Shown: positions 44,062-51,297 of the stretch, in pieces
How positions within the stretch are numbered: the stretch's first letter is position 1
Layout: each line of letters begins with the position of its first letter
Origin: Nitrospira sp.
GTDB taxonomy: Bacteria; Nitrospirota; Nitrospiria; Nitrospirales; Nitrospiraceae
Reading direction: 5' to 3'
DNA: 64,000 nt
NCBI GenBank assembly: GCA_024998625.1
Contig: JACOEL010000006.1
Coordinates: 124,001-188,000, forward strand
The notes under the pieces: generated by a model
The model's database searches: none
Seen by the model: only the letters and a program-made list of their open reading frames with translations
Told to the model about the DNA's origin: nothing
Translations under genes and position numbers: made by a program

Positions 44062-44943
44062 ATGCGATGGTTGGTTGCACTCGATGAATCGGAGTGTTCC
44101 GAGCGGATCATCGGATGGATGCGAGCCTTTCCCCATTCGAAGCAGACGGGGGTGACCGTGGTGCATGTGCTGGCTCCGCTGGAGGTCCCTGAGAGCATCG
44201 GCGTCAGCGGGCAACAGCTGCTGCTGCAGCAGCAGAGCGCGATGGTTGAGGCCCTGCTTGATCGCGTGCGCCGACTCCTGGAGGAGTCCTTTGCCGATGT
44301 GGAAGTGATTGTGCGGGACGGCGTCCCGAGCAGCGAGATTCTGCAGATCATTCAGGAGCGCCGACCTGACCTGGTCGTCTCCGGCATGCAGGGGCTCTAC
44401 CGGTCTCCGGGTTTCACGATCGGTGGCGTCGCTCAGCGCCTCCTGTCCTATGCTCCGTGCAGTCTGATGTTGGTGCCCGGCAAGGTGCAGGCCGGCGGCG
44501 GGTTGCGAATCATGCTGGCCACGGATGGATCGGAGGATGCGCAGCGTGCGGCAAGCGTGGTGGCGGGTCTTCCCGGGATACGCGAGGTGACGATCGTGAG
44601 CGTCGTGCGTCCGTTGGGCGCGGAGAAGGCGGTCCTCGAACGGTTTCAGCCCGAAGAGAGCCGAAAGATGGAAGCGGCGTTCCTGCGTCAACGGCGTGCC
44701 GAGGCGCGCAAGGCCATCGCCGGATGCGAACGTCTGTTGCGGGACGCATCGATCACGGTGCGCCCCAGGGTGATTGCCGGCCATCCGGCCGAGGCCATCG
44801 TTCGAGCTGCCCGGCGCGATGCTGCGGACCTGCTGGTGGTCGGATCTCGCGGCCTGACCGGGGTGAAGGCGGCCGCGCTCGGGAGCGTGTCCCAGGCGGT
44901 GGCGCAGTTGGCGCCCTGTCCGGTCTTGATCGTGAAGCCGTAG
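44062..44943 (+). CDS. Tandem universal stress protein (UspA)
   Basis: A 293-residue protein with two Usp domains. The first begins RWLVALDESECSERI and ends near GMQGLYRSPGFTIGGVAQRL, a diverged ATP motif; the second (RIMLATDGSEDAQRAA) ends with GSRGLTGVKAAALGSVSQAV, a canonical one. This suggests ATP binding mainly in the C-terminal domain. The ATG at 44062 has GAGGGG upstream; GTG 44056 is an alternative. First of a + strand group with an adenosine-specific kinase. Confidence 0.9.
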   Translation: MRWLVALDESECSERIIGWMRAFPHSKQTGVTVVHVLAPLEVPESIGVSGQQLLLQQQSAMVEALLDRVRRLLEESFADVEVIVRDGVPSSEILQIIQERRPDLVVSGMQGLYRSPGFTIGGVAQRLLSYAPCSLMLVPGKVQAGGGLRIMLATDGSEDAQRAASVVAGLPGIREVTIVSVVRPLGAEKAVLERFQPEESRKMEAAFLRQRRAEARKAIAGCERLLRDASITVRPRVIAGHPAEAIVRAARRDAADLLVVGSRGLTGVKAAALGSVSQAVAQLAPCPVLIVKP

Positions 44944-44992
44944 CAGAGCAGGACGTGTGCGGGCGTTGGTCGGGAACAGGGAAGGAGGCGCG

Positions 44993-45481
44993 ATGGCGGT
45001 CACCCTGAAAGCGGTTCCGATCGAAAAACCTGAGGACGTGAATCTCATTCTCGGCCAAGCCCATTTCATCAAGACGGTCGAAGATCTTCACGAAGCGCTG
45101 GTGACGGCGGTGCCGGGGATCAAGTTCGGATTGGCGTTTTGTGAAGCGTCCGGCCCTTGCCTGGTCCGCTGGAGCGGGACGGATGAAGAATTGGTCGCCC
45201 TGGCCAGGACGAACGCATTGGCGATCGGAGCGGGGCATAGTTTCATCATTTTGCTGCGAGACTGTTTTCCCATCAACGTCCTGCCGGTGCTCCGTCAGGT
45301 GCCGGAGGTCTGTGCCATTTATTGTGCGACCGCCAATCGGGCGGAAGTGATTCTGGCGGAGACTGAAGGGGGCCGCGGTATTCTGGGCGTGGTGGACGGA
45401 GCTGTTCCCACAGGGATCGAACAGGCGGTCGACATTGCGGAAAGAAAGTCGCTGCTCCGTCGGTTTGGGTACAAACTCTAA
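44993..45481 (+). CDS. Adenosine-specific kinase (PF04008-like)
   Basis: A 162-residue protein of the adenosine-specific kinase family known from archaea and bacteria. Motifs: KAVPIEKPEDVNLILGQAHF at the N-terminus, PGIKFGLAFCEASGPCLVR, and GHSFIILLRDCFPINVLP, the most conserved strip. The ATG at 44993 follows GGAAGGAGGCGCG (44982-44992). A link with neighbouring Usp genes is context only. The enzymatic activity has been proposed for the family and is not shown here. Confidence 0.85.
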   Translation: MAVTLKAVPIEKPEDVNLILGQAHFIKTVEDLHEALVTAVPGIKFGLAFCEASGPCLVRWSGTDEELVALARTNALAIGAGHSFIILLRDCFPINVLPVLRQVPEVCAIYCATANRAEVILAETEGGRGILGVVDGAVPTGIEQAVDIAERKSLLRRFGYKL

Positions 45482-45525
45482 CCTGACTGGTTACGAGTGT
45501 GGAACTTTGAAGTCATCGCCGGCCT

Positions 45526-46032
45526 ATGAAAAAGCCTCTCTTCATCGTGCACAAACACCGGGCCACGCGCCTCCATTACGACCTGCGATTGGAGATCGGC
45601 GGCGTGCTGGCATCATGGGCGGTGCCGAAGGGCCCGTCGCTCGATCCAAGGATCAAGCGGTTGGCGATCAGGGTTGAAGACCATGACCTGGCCTATGCCG
45701 ATTTCGAGGGCGTCATTGAAGAGGGGGGATATGGAGCGGGGCCGGTCCTGGTGTGGGATCGCGGATGGTTCGACCCCGCGCCGAGGCACGGGGAGACGGG
45801 ATCGGCCGCAGAGATGCTTCACGAAGGTGTGCTCGATGTCCGCCTTCATGGCAGGCGGTTGAAGGGGCGCTTTTCGCTCGTGCGTCTGAACGGGCGGCCG
45901 GGACAGTGGTTGCTGATCAAGCAACATGATGACGCGGCCAGGCCCGGCTCCGACATCACCGTCGAGCAGCAACAGTCGGTGCTGACGGACCGTTCCATCG
46001 AGGAATTGGCCGAAGCGGCGGCAGCCGGTTGA
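45526..46032 (+). CDS. Stand-alone LigD 3'-phosphoesterase domain protein
   Basis: A 168-residue protein matching the phosphoesterase module of bacterial LigD, which trims 3' ends during non-homologous end joining. Motifs: HKHRATRLHYDLRLEIGG and ASWAVPKGPSLDP at the N-terminus, then HDLAYADFEGVI and GAGPVLVWDRG. No ligase or polymerase domain is attached, and no ku gene is visible in the window. Such single-domain versions are known. Start ATG at 45526 has a weak ribosome site. Confidence 0.88.
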   Translation: MKKPLFIVHKHRATRLHYDLRLEIGGVLASWAVPKGPSLDPRIKRLAIRVEDHDLAYADFEGVIEEGGYGAGPVLVWDRGWFDPAPRHGETGSAAEMLHEGVLDVRLHGRRLKGRFSLVRLNGRPGQWLLIKQHDDAARPGSDITVEQQQSVLTDRSIEELAEAAAAG

Positions 46033-46131
46033 ACGAATGATGGATGAAGGGGCAATTGAATGTGGTGATGGGATTGGTCAGCGGGATGATTTTGCAAAGG
46101 TCTCCGTTCGCCGATATGCCATAATTTTTAG

Positions 46132-46890
46132 ATGGCTGGTTTGCATCTCGGGGAGCACAGCGCAGCGGAGATTGCGACCATGAAACAGATTGCGGGCATG
46201 GTGCAGCGCAGTGCCGACGGCGCCCTGTTGGTAGATGAGCAGGGGACGGTCGTCTTGTGGAATAAGGCGGCTGAACGCCTGCTGGGGTTCCGGTCCGGTG
46301 AGGTGCTCGGGCGTCCCTGTCACGACGTGATGCGCGGCATGACGCTCTCCGGTCATCCGCTCTGCTCACCCTCGTGCACTGTCGGACAGCGGCTCGGCTG
46401 CGGCGGTGGAGTCCGTAACTTCGATATCCAGACGCGCACTAAAGCCGGGAAAATCATCTGGCTGAATGTCAGTTCCCTGCCCGTGCCCTCCAGGAAGAAG
46501 GACCGGTTCCTGTTCGTCCATTTGTTCCGGGATGTCAGCAAGCAGGCGAAGGTCCGGCATCTGGTGCAGGAACTACAGTCCGTGCTGTCCATTCCCGATG
46601 AGCGGCCCGATCCTGGTGAGACCCTCTCCGTTGCTCCGGCGTCGTCCTCAGGCACCGTTCCTGATGTGCCGGCCACCCTCCCACTGAGCCGACGCGAGCG
46701 TGAGGTGCTGCAGCATCTGGCTTTGGGGGAGCGCACCGCGCGGATCGCGGATGTGCTGTGCATCAGTTCCGCCACTGTGCGCAATCATGTTCAACATATT
46801 TGCGACAAACTCGGGGCGCACAGTCGCCTTGAAGCCCTCGCGATCGCCTTCCATCGCGGCACACCTCCGCGTACCCCGCATCATTCATGA
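46132..46890 (+). CDS. PAS-LuxR transcriptional regulator with cysteine-rich PAS domain
   Basis: A 252-residue one-component regulator. Residues 15-130 are a PAS domain with an unusual run of cysteines: GRPCHDVM, HPLCSPSCTVG and RLGCGGG. Residues 185-245 are a LuxR/NarL helix-turn-helix (LSRREREVLQHLALGERTAR, then ISSATVRNHVQHICDKL). The cysteines suggest sensing of metal or redox state. It lies directly before the cupredoxin array on the same strand, so it is a candidate regulator of it; a 310-base gap separates them. The ligand is unknown. Confidence 0.85.
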   Translation: MAGLHLGEHSAAEIATMKQIAGMVQRSADGALLVDEQGTVVLWNKAAERLLGFRSGEVLGRPCHDVMRGMTLSGHPLCSPSCTVGQRLGCGGGVRNFDIQTRTKAGKIIWLNVSSLPVPSRKKDRFLFVHLFRDVSKQAKVRHLVQELQSVLSIPDERPDPGETLSVAPASSSGTVPDVPATLPLSRREREVLQHLALGERTARIADVLCISSATVRNHVQHICDKLGAHSRLEALAIAFHRGTPPRTPHHS

Positions 46891-47200
46891 CGCTGTGGCG
46901 CGACATCGCGTCCGGGAGCATGTCTTTCATCACCCGTCATTCGTCGATCGCAAGGCTGCTTTGTCCGGTCGACGGTTTGATCATCGACGCCGCACTGCAT
47001 TGCAGCAGAAGCGTTCTTGAGGCATGTGGGCTAGTGCATCTGCATCATGCTTCGAAATGACGCAGCCGGCTCATTGTTGATCGAGTCTCGGCTGCTTATC
47101 CTACAGACATGGAATCAGACCATCCTATCGGGAGATGGGGGGACGTGAGGTGGAGTTTCAGACTCAGGATCGTGACGCAGCAGCTGGTCGGAGGTGCACC
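46891..47200. other. Gap before the cupredoxin array
   Basis: No gene supported. It holds one clear inverted repeat at 47062-47095 (listed separately) and probably the promoter of the downstream array, which I cannot place with confidence. Confidence 0.5.
47062..47095. promoter_or_regulatory. Inverted repeat GCAGCCG-N20-CGGCTGC
   Basis: A perfect seven-base inverted repeat with 20 bases between the arms lies 106 bases before the first gene of the array. It may be a terminator for the regulator gene (without a clear T-run) or an operator. Its position next to a PAS-LuxR gene makes the operator reading attractive but unproven. Confidence 0.3.
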
Positions 47201-47623
47201 ATGTGGGTCATTCAGGACATCAGGTGGACGGCGACGGTCCTCCTCATGTTGACCGGTCTCACGGTGGTGGCCTTGGGAGGGACGGTGCGGGTGCCGGCGA
47301 GTGAAGACGACTGGCTCGTCGCCATGATGCAGGCGGTGCTGGTCGAGCAGGCGAACGAAGGACCGTTGTGGGGGACGTTCGCCCCCTATATCGCGCAGCT
47401 TGAGATCGTGCGCGGACATTTGCTGAACGAGGATACGGCTGCCGTATATGGCGCCATGAATCGGCTGATGGATATGCTTGAACAACGCGAGAACGAAATC
47501 CCGTCGGAGGTGGCGGATCGGCTTTTCGATTACTGTTATCTGGTGACGCCGGCGAAGTACCACGATGTTTCCCGGCACATCGATCGGTTTATCGAGCATC
47601 AGTATGGGCAATCGAGCGGCTAA
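47201..47623 (+). CDS. Exported helical protein, paralogue A of a three-member family
   Basis: A 140-residue protein of unknown family. Residues 1-33 look like a signal peptide or anchor; the rest is predicted helical. Conserved among the three paralogues here: YIAQLEIVRGHLL, AMNRLMDMLEQR and the C-terminal strip ADRLFDYCYLVTPAKYHDVS, which has a Cys and a HDVxRH pair. The closest relative is the 50482 product; the 49941 product is more divergent. Start ATG at 47201 follows CGGAGGTG. The Cys/His pattern would suit a metal or heme site, but no CxxCH is present. It begins the cupredoxin array. Confidence 0.7.
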   Translation: MWVIQDIRWTATVLLMLTGLTVVALGGTVRVPASEDDWLVAMMQAVLVEQANEGPLWGTFAPYIAQLEIVRGHLLNEDTAAVYGAMNRLMDMLEQRENEIPSEVADRLFDYCYLVTPAKYHDVSRHIDRFIEHQYGQSSG

Positions 47624-47654
47624 CCTGAATTAGGTGAAGAAAAGGAGGTATGTC

Positions 47655-48131
47655 ATGAGGACAATCAGAGGCGATCCCTTGATCGCGGTATGTTTCACGA
47701 TAGGGTTGGCGCTGGGTCTGCCGGGAGCAGGAACGAGGGTGATCCATGCGGCGACCGGAGAGAAGGCATCCCCGGAGCTGACGATCCAGGTGACCATCAA
47801 GAAGATGGAGTTTCATGTCACGGGATACGGACGGGAAGGGAATCCGACGGCTATCGTGGTCCGCAACGACGACGGGGTAACGCATGGATTCTACTCCCCG
47901 TTGTTTAAGGACACGCCCGTCCGCCTGGATGGCGATGGGTACCAGGTCACGGGAAAAGGTGGCCCATCCTTCCGCATCGACCCAGGGAAGACCATGACGC
48001 TTCATTTTACGAAGGGATCGGCGGAAGCCCCCCTCACGATGATGAGCCCGCTTATGCGGCATGTCATCTGGTGCGACATGCATCCGGACGTGAAGGGGGA
48101 ACTGTTCATCATCGAGCGCCGAGGCGGGTGA
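47655..48131 (+). CDS. Cupredoxin-like periplasmic protein A1
   Basis: A 158-residue protein with a signal peptide (residues 1-31). Cupredoxin ligands are at the expected places: His in VTHGFYSPLF, then WCDMHPDVKGEL with Cys and His three apart. The axial Met expected three residues after that His in CxxHPxM-type plastocyanins is Val here. Strongest similarity is to the next gene (VTHGF, GKTMTLHF, MRHxxWCDxHP, VKGE). The ATG at 47655 follows AAGGAGG with six-base spacing. A small copper electron carrier or copper-storage protein is likely; copper binding is inference. Confidence 0.8.
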   Translation: MRTIRGDPLIAVCFTIGLALGLPGAGTRVIHAATGEKASPELTIQVTIKKMEFHVTGYGREGNPTAIVVRNDDGVTHGFYSPLFKDTPVRLDGDGYQVTGKGGPSFRIDPGKTMTLHFTKGSAEAPLTMMSPLMRHVIWCDMHPDVKGELFIIERRGG

Positions 48132-48258
48132 GCGGAAGACCGAGTCAGGAGATAGAAGGTGGCAGGGTGGAATGATGGTGGCGAAGTGACGCGCAGTGGC
48201 ACGAGGTTCTCCAAGAGGAAGGGGTGAGTCGTTCACGTTTTAACCAAGGAGGTCCATC

Positions 48259-48753
48259 ATGAAGGTCAATGGACATACAACCAACGTGTTGGCGGTTCCC
48301 CTTGCGGTGGTGGCTATGACGTTTCTCGTCATGGGCACGACAGCGGCGGTTGCGCAAGCCCCGGGGATGGGGGCGCCTCCGTCGAAGGTGGAGATCACGA
48401 TTAAAGATCGGCAGCACGGATACGAGACCGTGGGGCTGACGATGCCGTCGCACGACACGACGATCGTGATCCATAATAAGGACAGCGTCACGCATGGGTT
48501 CGCGTCGAATCTGTTCAAGGGGATTCCGGTTCGTGTGGAAGGCGGGGTTGAGGTGGCCGGGAAGAATTTCAAATCGTACCATGTGGATTCAGGGAAGACG
48601 ATGACGCTTCATTTCGCGACAGCGCCGTCGAAGTTCGATCCGGCCACGGGCATCTCCGAGAGCATGCGTCATGCCCTCTGGTGCGACATCCATCCGGAAG
48701 TCAAAGGGGAGGTGTATGTCATCGAAACGAGAGGTGAGGTCGGCGGCGGCTGA
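48259..48753 (+). CDS. Cupredoxin-like periplasmic protein A2
   Basis: A 164-residue paralogue of the previous protein. Signal peptide up to about residue 33 (TAAVAQA). Ligands: His in VTHGFASNLF, Cys and His in WCDIHPEVKGEV; again Val replaces the axial Met. Between them GKTMTLHF is shared with A1. AAGGAGG precedes the ATG at 48259. The 127-base gap from A1 is gene-free. Same role expected, with perhaps a different partner or potential. Confidence 0.8.
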   Translation: MKVNGHTTNVLAVPLAVVAMTFLVMGTTAAVAQAPGMGAPPSKVEITIKDRQHGYETVGLTMPSHDTTIVIHNKDSVTHGFASNLFKGIPVRVEGGVEVAGKNFKSYHVDSGKTMTLHFATAPSKFDPATGISESMRHALWCDIHPEVKGEVYVIETRGEVGGG

Positions 48754-48789
48754 TCGCACCCGGCTCCTGTAGCCGGAAGGATTCGCAAT

Positions 48790-49251
48790 ATGAGCCACAT
48801 GAAGCCATCCCATTGTGTGAATGGTGTGGCGGCCGTTGCCCTGGCCGGTGCTCTGGGTTTCTGGAGCGCCGCTGGGGCGGCGGAGTTTCACTTTGTGGTG
48901 CAAGATCTCGGAGAGAAGCGGGCGGTGTGGGTGCCGCAGGAGGTGGTGATTCATCGCAGCACGGAAATGGCAGACGGGTTGGTGTTTGTCCTGGAGAATC
49001 CAACAGATCGCACCCATGCCTTTGCCGCCTATGGACTGTTCGAAGAGGTGATGGGCGCGGGTGGGGAAGTCAGCACAAAGCCGTTACGGGTCAACGTGAC
49101 GTCGGAAGACAGGGTCCTGGTGCAGATCAGCACGGCCCAATTTGAACGGGGCCAGGCGGAAGCCGGTTCAGAGGAGGAAGCCTATCCGTTCTTTTGTCCC
49201 TTGCATAAAGGCGACGCGCATCTGGGAGGAACGATTCATGTCTTGCCGTAA
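48790..49251 (+). CDS. Cupredoxin-like periplasmic protein B1 with nitrosocyanin-like ligand spacing
   Basis: A 153-residue exported protein (signal peptide about residues 1-31, ending AAGA). The C-terminal copper strip FFCPLHKGDAHLGGTIHV has Cys, then His at +3 and His at +8. This is the spacing I recall for the Cys-His-His ligands of nitrosocyanin, and the words WCQLHPKNIHLPGT in that protein look alike. The earlier ligand in DRTHAFAAYG is His rather than the Glu of nitrosocyanin. Copper is likely, with an altered set of ligands. Overlaps an optional extended start of the next gene. Confidence 0.75.
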   Translation: MSHMKPSHCVNGVAAVALAGALGFWSAAGAAEFHFVVQDLGEKRAVWVPQEVVIHRSTEMADGLVFVLENPTDRTHAFAAYGLFEEVMGAGGEVSTKPLRVNVTSEDRVLVQISTAQFERGQAEAGSEEEAYPFFCPLHKGDAHLGGTIHVLP

Positions 49252-49303
49252 CCGCGATCAGGATAGAGGCCAGGGTTCGCAGGGATCTTTGTGGGGAATC
49301 ACG

Positions 49304-49831
49304 ATGAGGACTCAGAGAAGCCAGGCGAGTCGGTTCGTGGCCGTTACCAAGTGCCGATGGCGGCGGTGTGTGTCGCAGGTGAGTGTGCTTGTCGTGGGGC
49401 TGACGTGGATGTTGTCGGCCAACCAGGTGGCTCGCGGCAGCGAGTTCCGTTTTGTCGTAGAGGATTTGCCGGACCACTCGGCAGCCTGGCTTCCCAGTGA
49501 GGTCGTTATTCATATGGAAACGGACCTCAGGGACGGATTGATCTTTCTTCTCGTGAACCCCACCGCCCGTACACACGTTTTCATGGTCGAGGGGCTCTCC
49601 GAACAAGTAGCCGGTGAGCAGGGTGAGGTTATCAACAAGCCGTTGCGGGTAACAGTGGCCCCTGAGGACAGCGTCAGAACCCTGGTGAGTCCTGCGCCAT
49701 TGGAAGGGAGCCGTGAACGAGGAGGCGTCGAGGAGTTTCGTTTTTTCTGTCCGTTGCACAGAGGGGACATTGATATGGGCGGGACGATCCGCATGGTCCA
49801 TCTCGGCGGGACCATCCGGACGGCCCAGTAG
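49304..49831 (+). CDS. Cupredoxin-like periplasmic protein B2
   Basis: A 175-residue paralogue of B1. The N-terminus is long and Arg-rich before a hydrophobic stretch (SVLVVGLTWMLSANQVARG), so the signal peptide is unusual; the ATG at 49238, within the B1 gene, would extend it. The strip FFCPLHRGDIDMGGTIRM keeps Cys and His at +3, but Asp stands at +8 where B1 has His, with Met at +9. The upstream ligand region is ARTHVFMVEG. The final residues repeat GGTIR twice. Cupredoxin fold is likely; copper affinity may differ from B1. Confidence 0.72.
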   Translation: MRTQRSQASRFVAVTKCRWRRCVSQVSVLVVGLTWMLSANQVARGSEFRFVVEDLPDHSAAWLPSEVVIHMETDLRDGLIFLLVNPTARTHVFMVEGLSEQVAGEQGEVINKPLRVTVAPEDSVRTLVSPAPLEGSRERGGVEEFRFFCPLHRGDIDMGGTIRMVHLGGTIRTAQ

Positions 49832-49940
49832 AGGATCGTGGGCGCATTTTGCTGGGAGGGAATCCAATCGGGATGGTGATGGTCAGGGAACGAGGAGACT
49901 TGAACAAACAGCTGATACGTCAGAAGTAAGGAGGGGAGTC

Positions 49941-50375
49941 ATGACACCGATGACTATCTTACGGAAGGCGGCGGGTGTCGTCCTCTGCGTGCTGCTGACG
50001 GTGCTTGTCCCGCTGGGGGCGATCGCGATGTATGCGGGGTCGGAAGGCTGGGTGGAGCAATTGACCGGCTTCGTCATTGTACAGGAAGGGATCGCTTCTG
50101 CCCAGGGCGAGCCAGGATCGTTTGATTCCTATGTCGGCCAGATCACCCTGGTGCGAAGCCTGTATGACCGGGGTGACTGGAAAGGTTCGTATCTGGCGAT
50201 GAACCGTTTTATGGACATGCTGGAAAGCCGGGACGGAAATATCAGCGCTCAGGCCGCCGATGCGATGTGGGATTTCTGCTATGAAGTCACCCCGCCGGCC
50301 CTGCATGACGTCAAGCGGCACAAGCAGTGGTGGGACAAAACCGTGAACTGGGAGAAATTCTTCTGGGAGGAATAG
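49941..50375 (+). CDS. Exported helical protein, paralogue B of the three-member family
   Basis: A 144-residue relative of the 47201 and 50482 products, and the most divergent of the three. N-terminal hydrophobic segment at residues 6-30. It keeps YVGQITLVRSLY, AMNRFMDMLESR and AADAMWDFCYEVTPPALHDV with KRH after it. The C-terminal tail is aromatic and charged (KQWWDKTVNWEKFFWEE). AAGGAGGGG precedes the ATG at 49941. Function unknown; the conserved Cys and His suggest a metal or cofactor site. Confidence 0.7.
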   Translation: MTPMTILRKAAGVVLCVLLTVLVPLGAIAMYAGSEGWVEQLTGFVIVQEGIASAQGEPGSFDSYVGQITLVRSLYDRGDWKGSYLAMNRFMDMLESRDGNISAQAADAMWDFCYEVTPPALHDVKRHKQWWDKTVNWEKFFWEE

Positions 50376-50481
50376 GAGTGACAGGACCCGGATCTCCGGA
50401 TGATCGGTGCGAAATGGCGAATGCTGTGGAGGCGCGCGGGGGCCGAATTATGGGGTTCCGGATCAACGTAAGGGGGCTATC

Positions 50482-50901
50482 ATGCGGGTCATTGAGGATA
50501 TCCGGTGGAGGGGGGGCGTCGTCCTGTTGCTGGCGAGCCTCATCATTGTGCCCGGATTTGAACGTGTCGCCGGTGCCGCGGGGCAGGACTGGCTTGATGC
50601 GATGGTCCAGGCGGTTCTCGTGGAACAGGCGAAGGAAGGAACGAGCGGTAGCCTGTTCGCCCCCTATTTCGGACAACTGGCGATGGTGCGCACGCACCTT
50701 CTCAACGGCGAGAGCGAGGCGGTGTATGGGACTATGAATCGATTCATGGACATGCTTCAAGCGCGAGAGGCGGGGATTTCAGAGGCGGCGGCGGACCGGC
50801 TGTTCGACTATTGTTATGTCGTGACGCCGGCACGGTACCACGATGTCTCTCGGCATCTCCATCGGTTGAGCCGGCATCAGGGTGGCGCGCCATCGGCCTG
50901 A
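50482..50901 (+). CDS. Exported helical protein, paralogue C of the three-member family
   Basis: A 139-residue protein clearly related to the 47201 product over its whole length (MRVIEDIRW versus MWVIQDIRW at the start; DWLDAMVQAVLVEQAKEG versus DWLVAMMQAVLVEQANEG). The conserved C-terminal strip reads ADRLFDYCYVVTPARYHDVS. Signal or anchor segment at residues 11-33. AAGGGGG precedes the ATG at 50482. It ends the array. Duplication of A and C is recent relative to B. Confidence 0.7.
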   Translation: MRVIEDIRWRGGVVLLLASLIIVPGFERVAGAAGQDWLDAMVQAVLVEQAKEGTSGSLFAPYFGQLAMVRTHLLNGESEAVYGTMNRFMDMLQAREAGISEAAADRLFDYCYVVTPARYHDVSRHLHRLSRHQGGAPSA

Positions 50902-51297
50902 GACTGCCATAAGCGAGCTGGTCCCTGTCACTCACAGGCCGATGCTCTCGGTTGGAGGGGGGTATGCGGGCTGTGGCTCCATGCAAGAATGGACACCATG
51001 TCGGCGGATGGCGGAGATTCCGGAGCTCGCGAAGCAGGGTCATATTGGAGCGCGTCTCCCGATCCATGACCTTCGAGGGGGAGCCCGTGACGGTCTCTCG
51101 CTTCAGAACCTCCTGAGCAATCTTGCCCATGGTCGAAGACCCCCGGACACCTAGTCGGAAACGGCGCCGACCGATCCTGAGGGGCATCGTGCCTACCTCG
51201 AAGCTCTGCGGGCCGGGGATGCGGGCGACCTCCTGCGCTCCAACAACAGCGGATCGCCAGGCCCGCGGCCGCCCTTTAAGGCGGCGAATTTCCGGGA
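50902..51297. other. Gap between cupredoxin array and outer-membrane protein gene
   Basis: About 400 bases with no supported gene. A 185-codon minus-strand frame beginning at the stop codon of the outer-membrane gene covers it but runs through the paralogue C gene and has no family-like text, so I do not call it. Confidence 0.5.
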
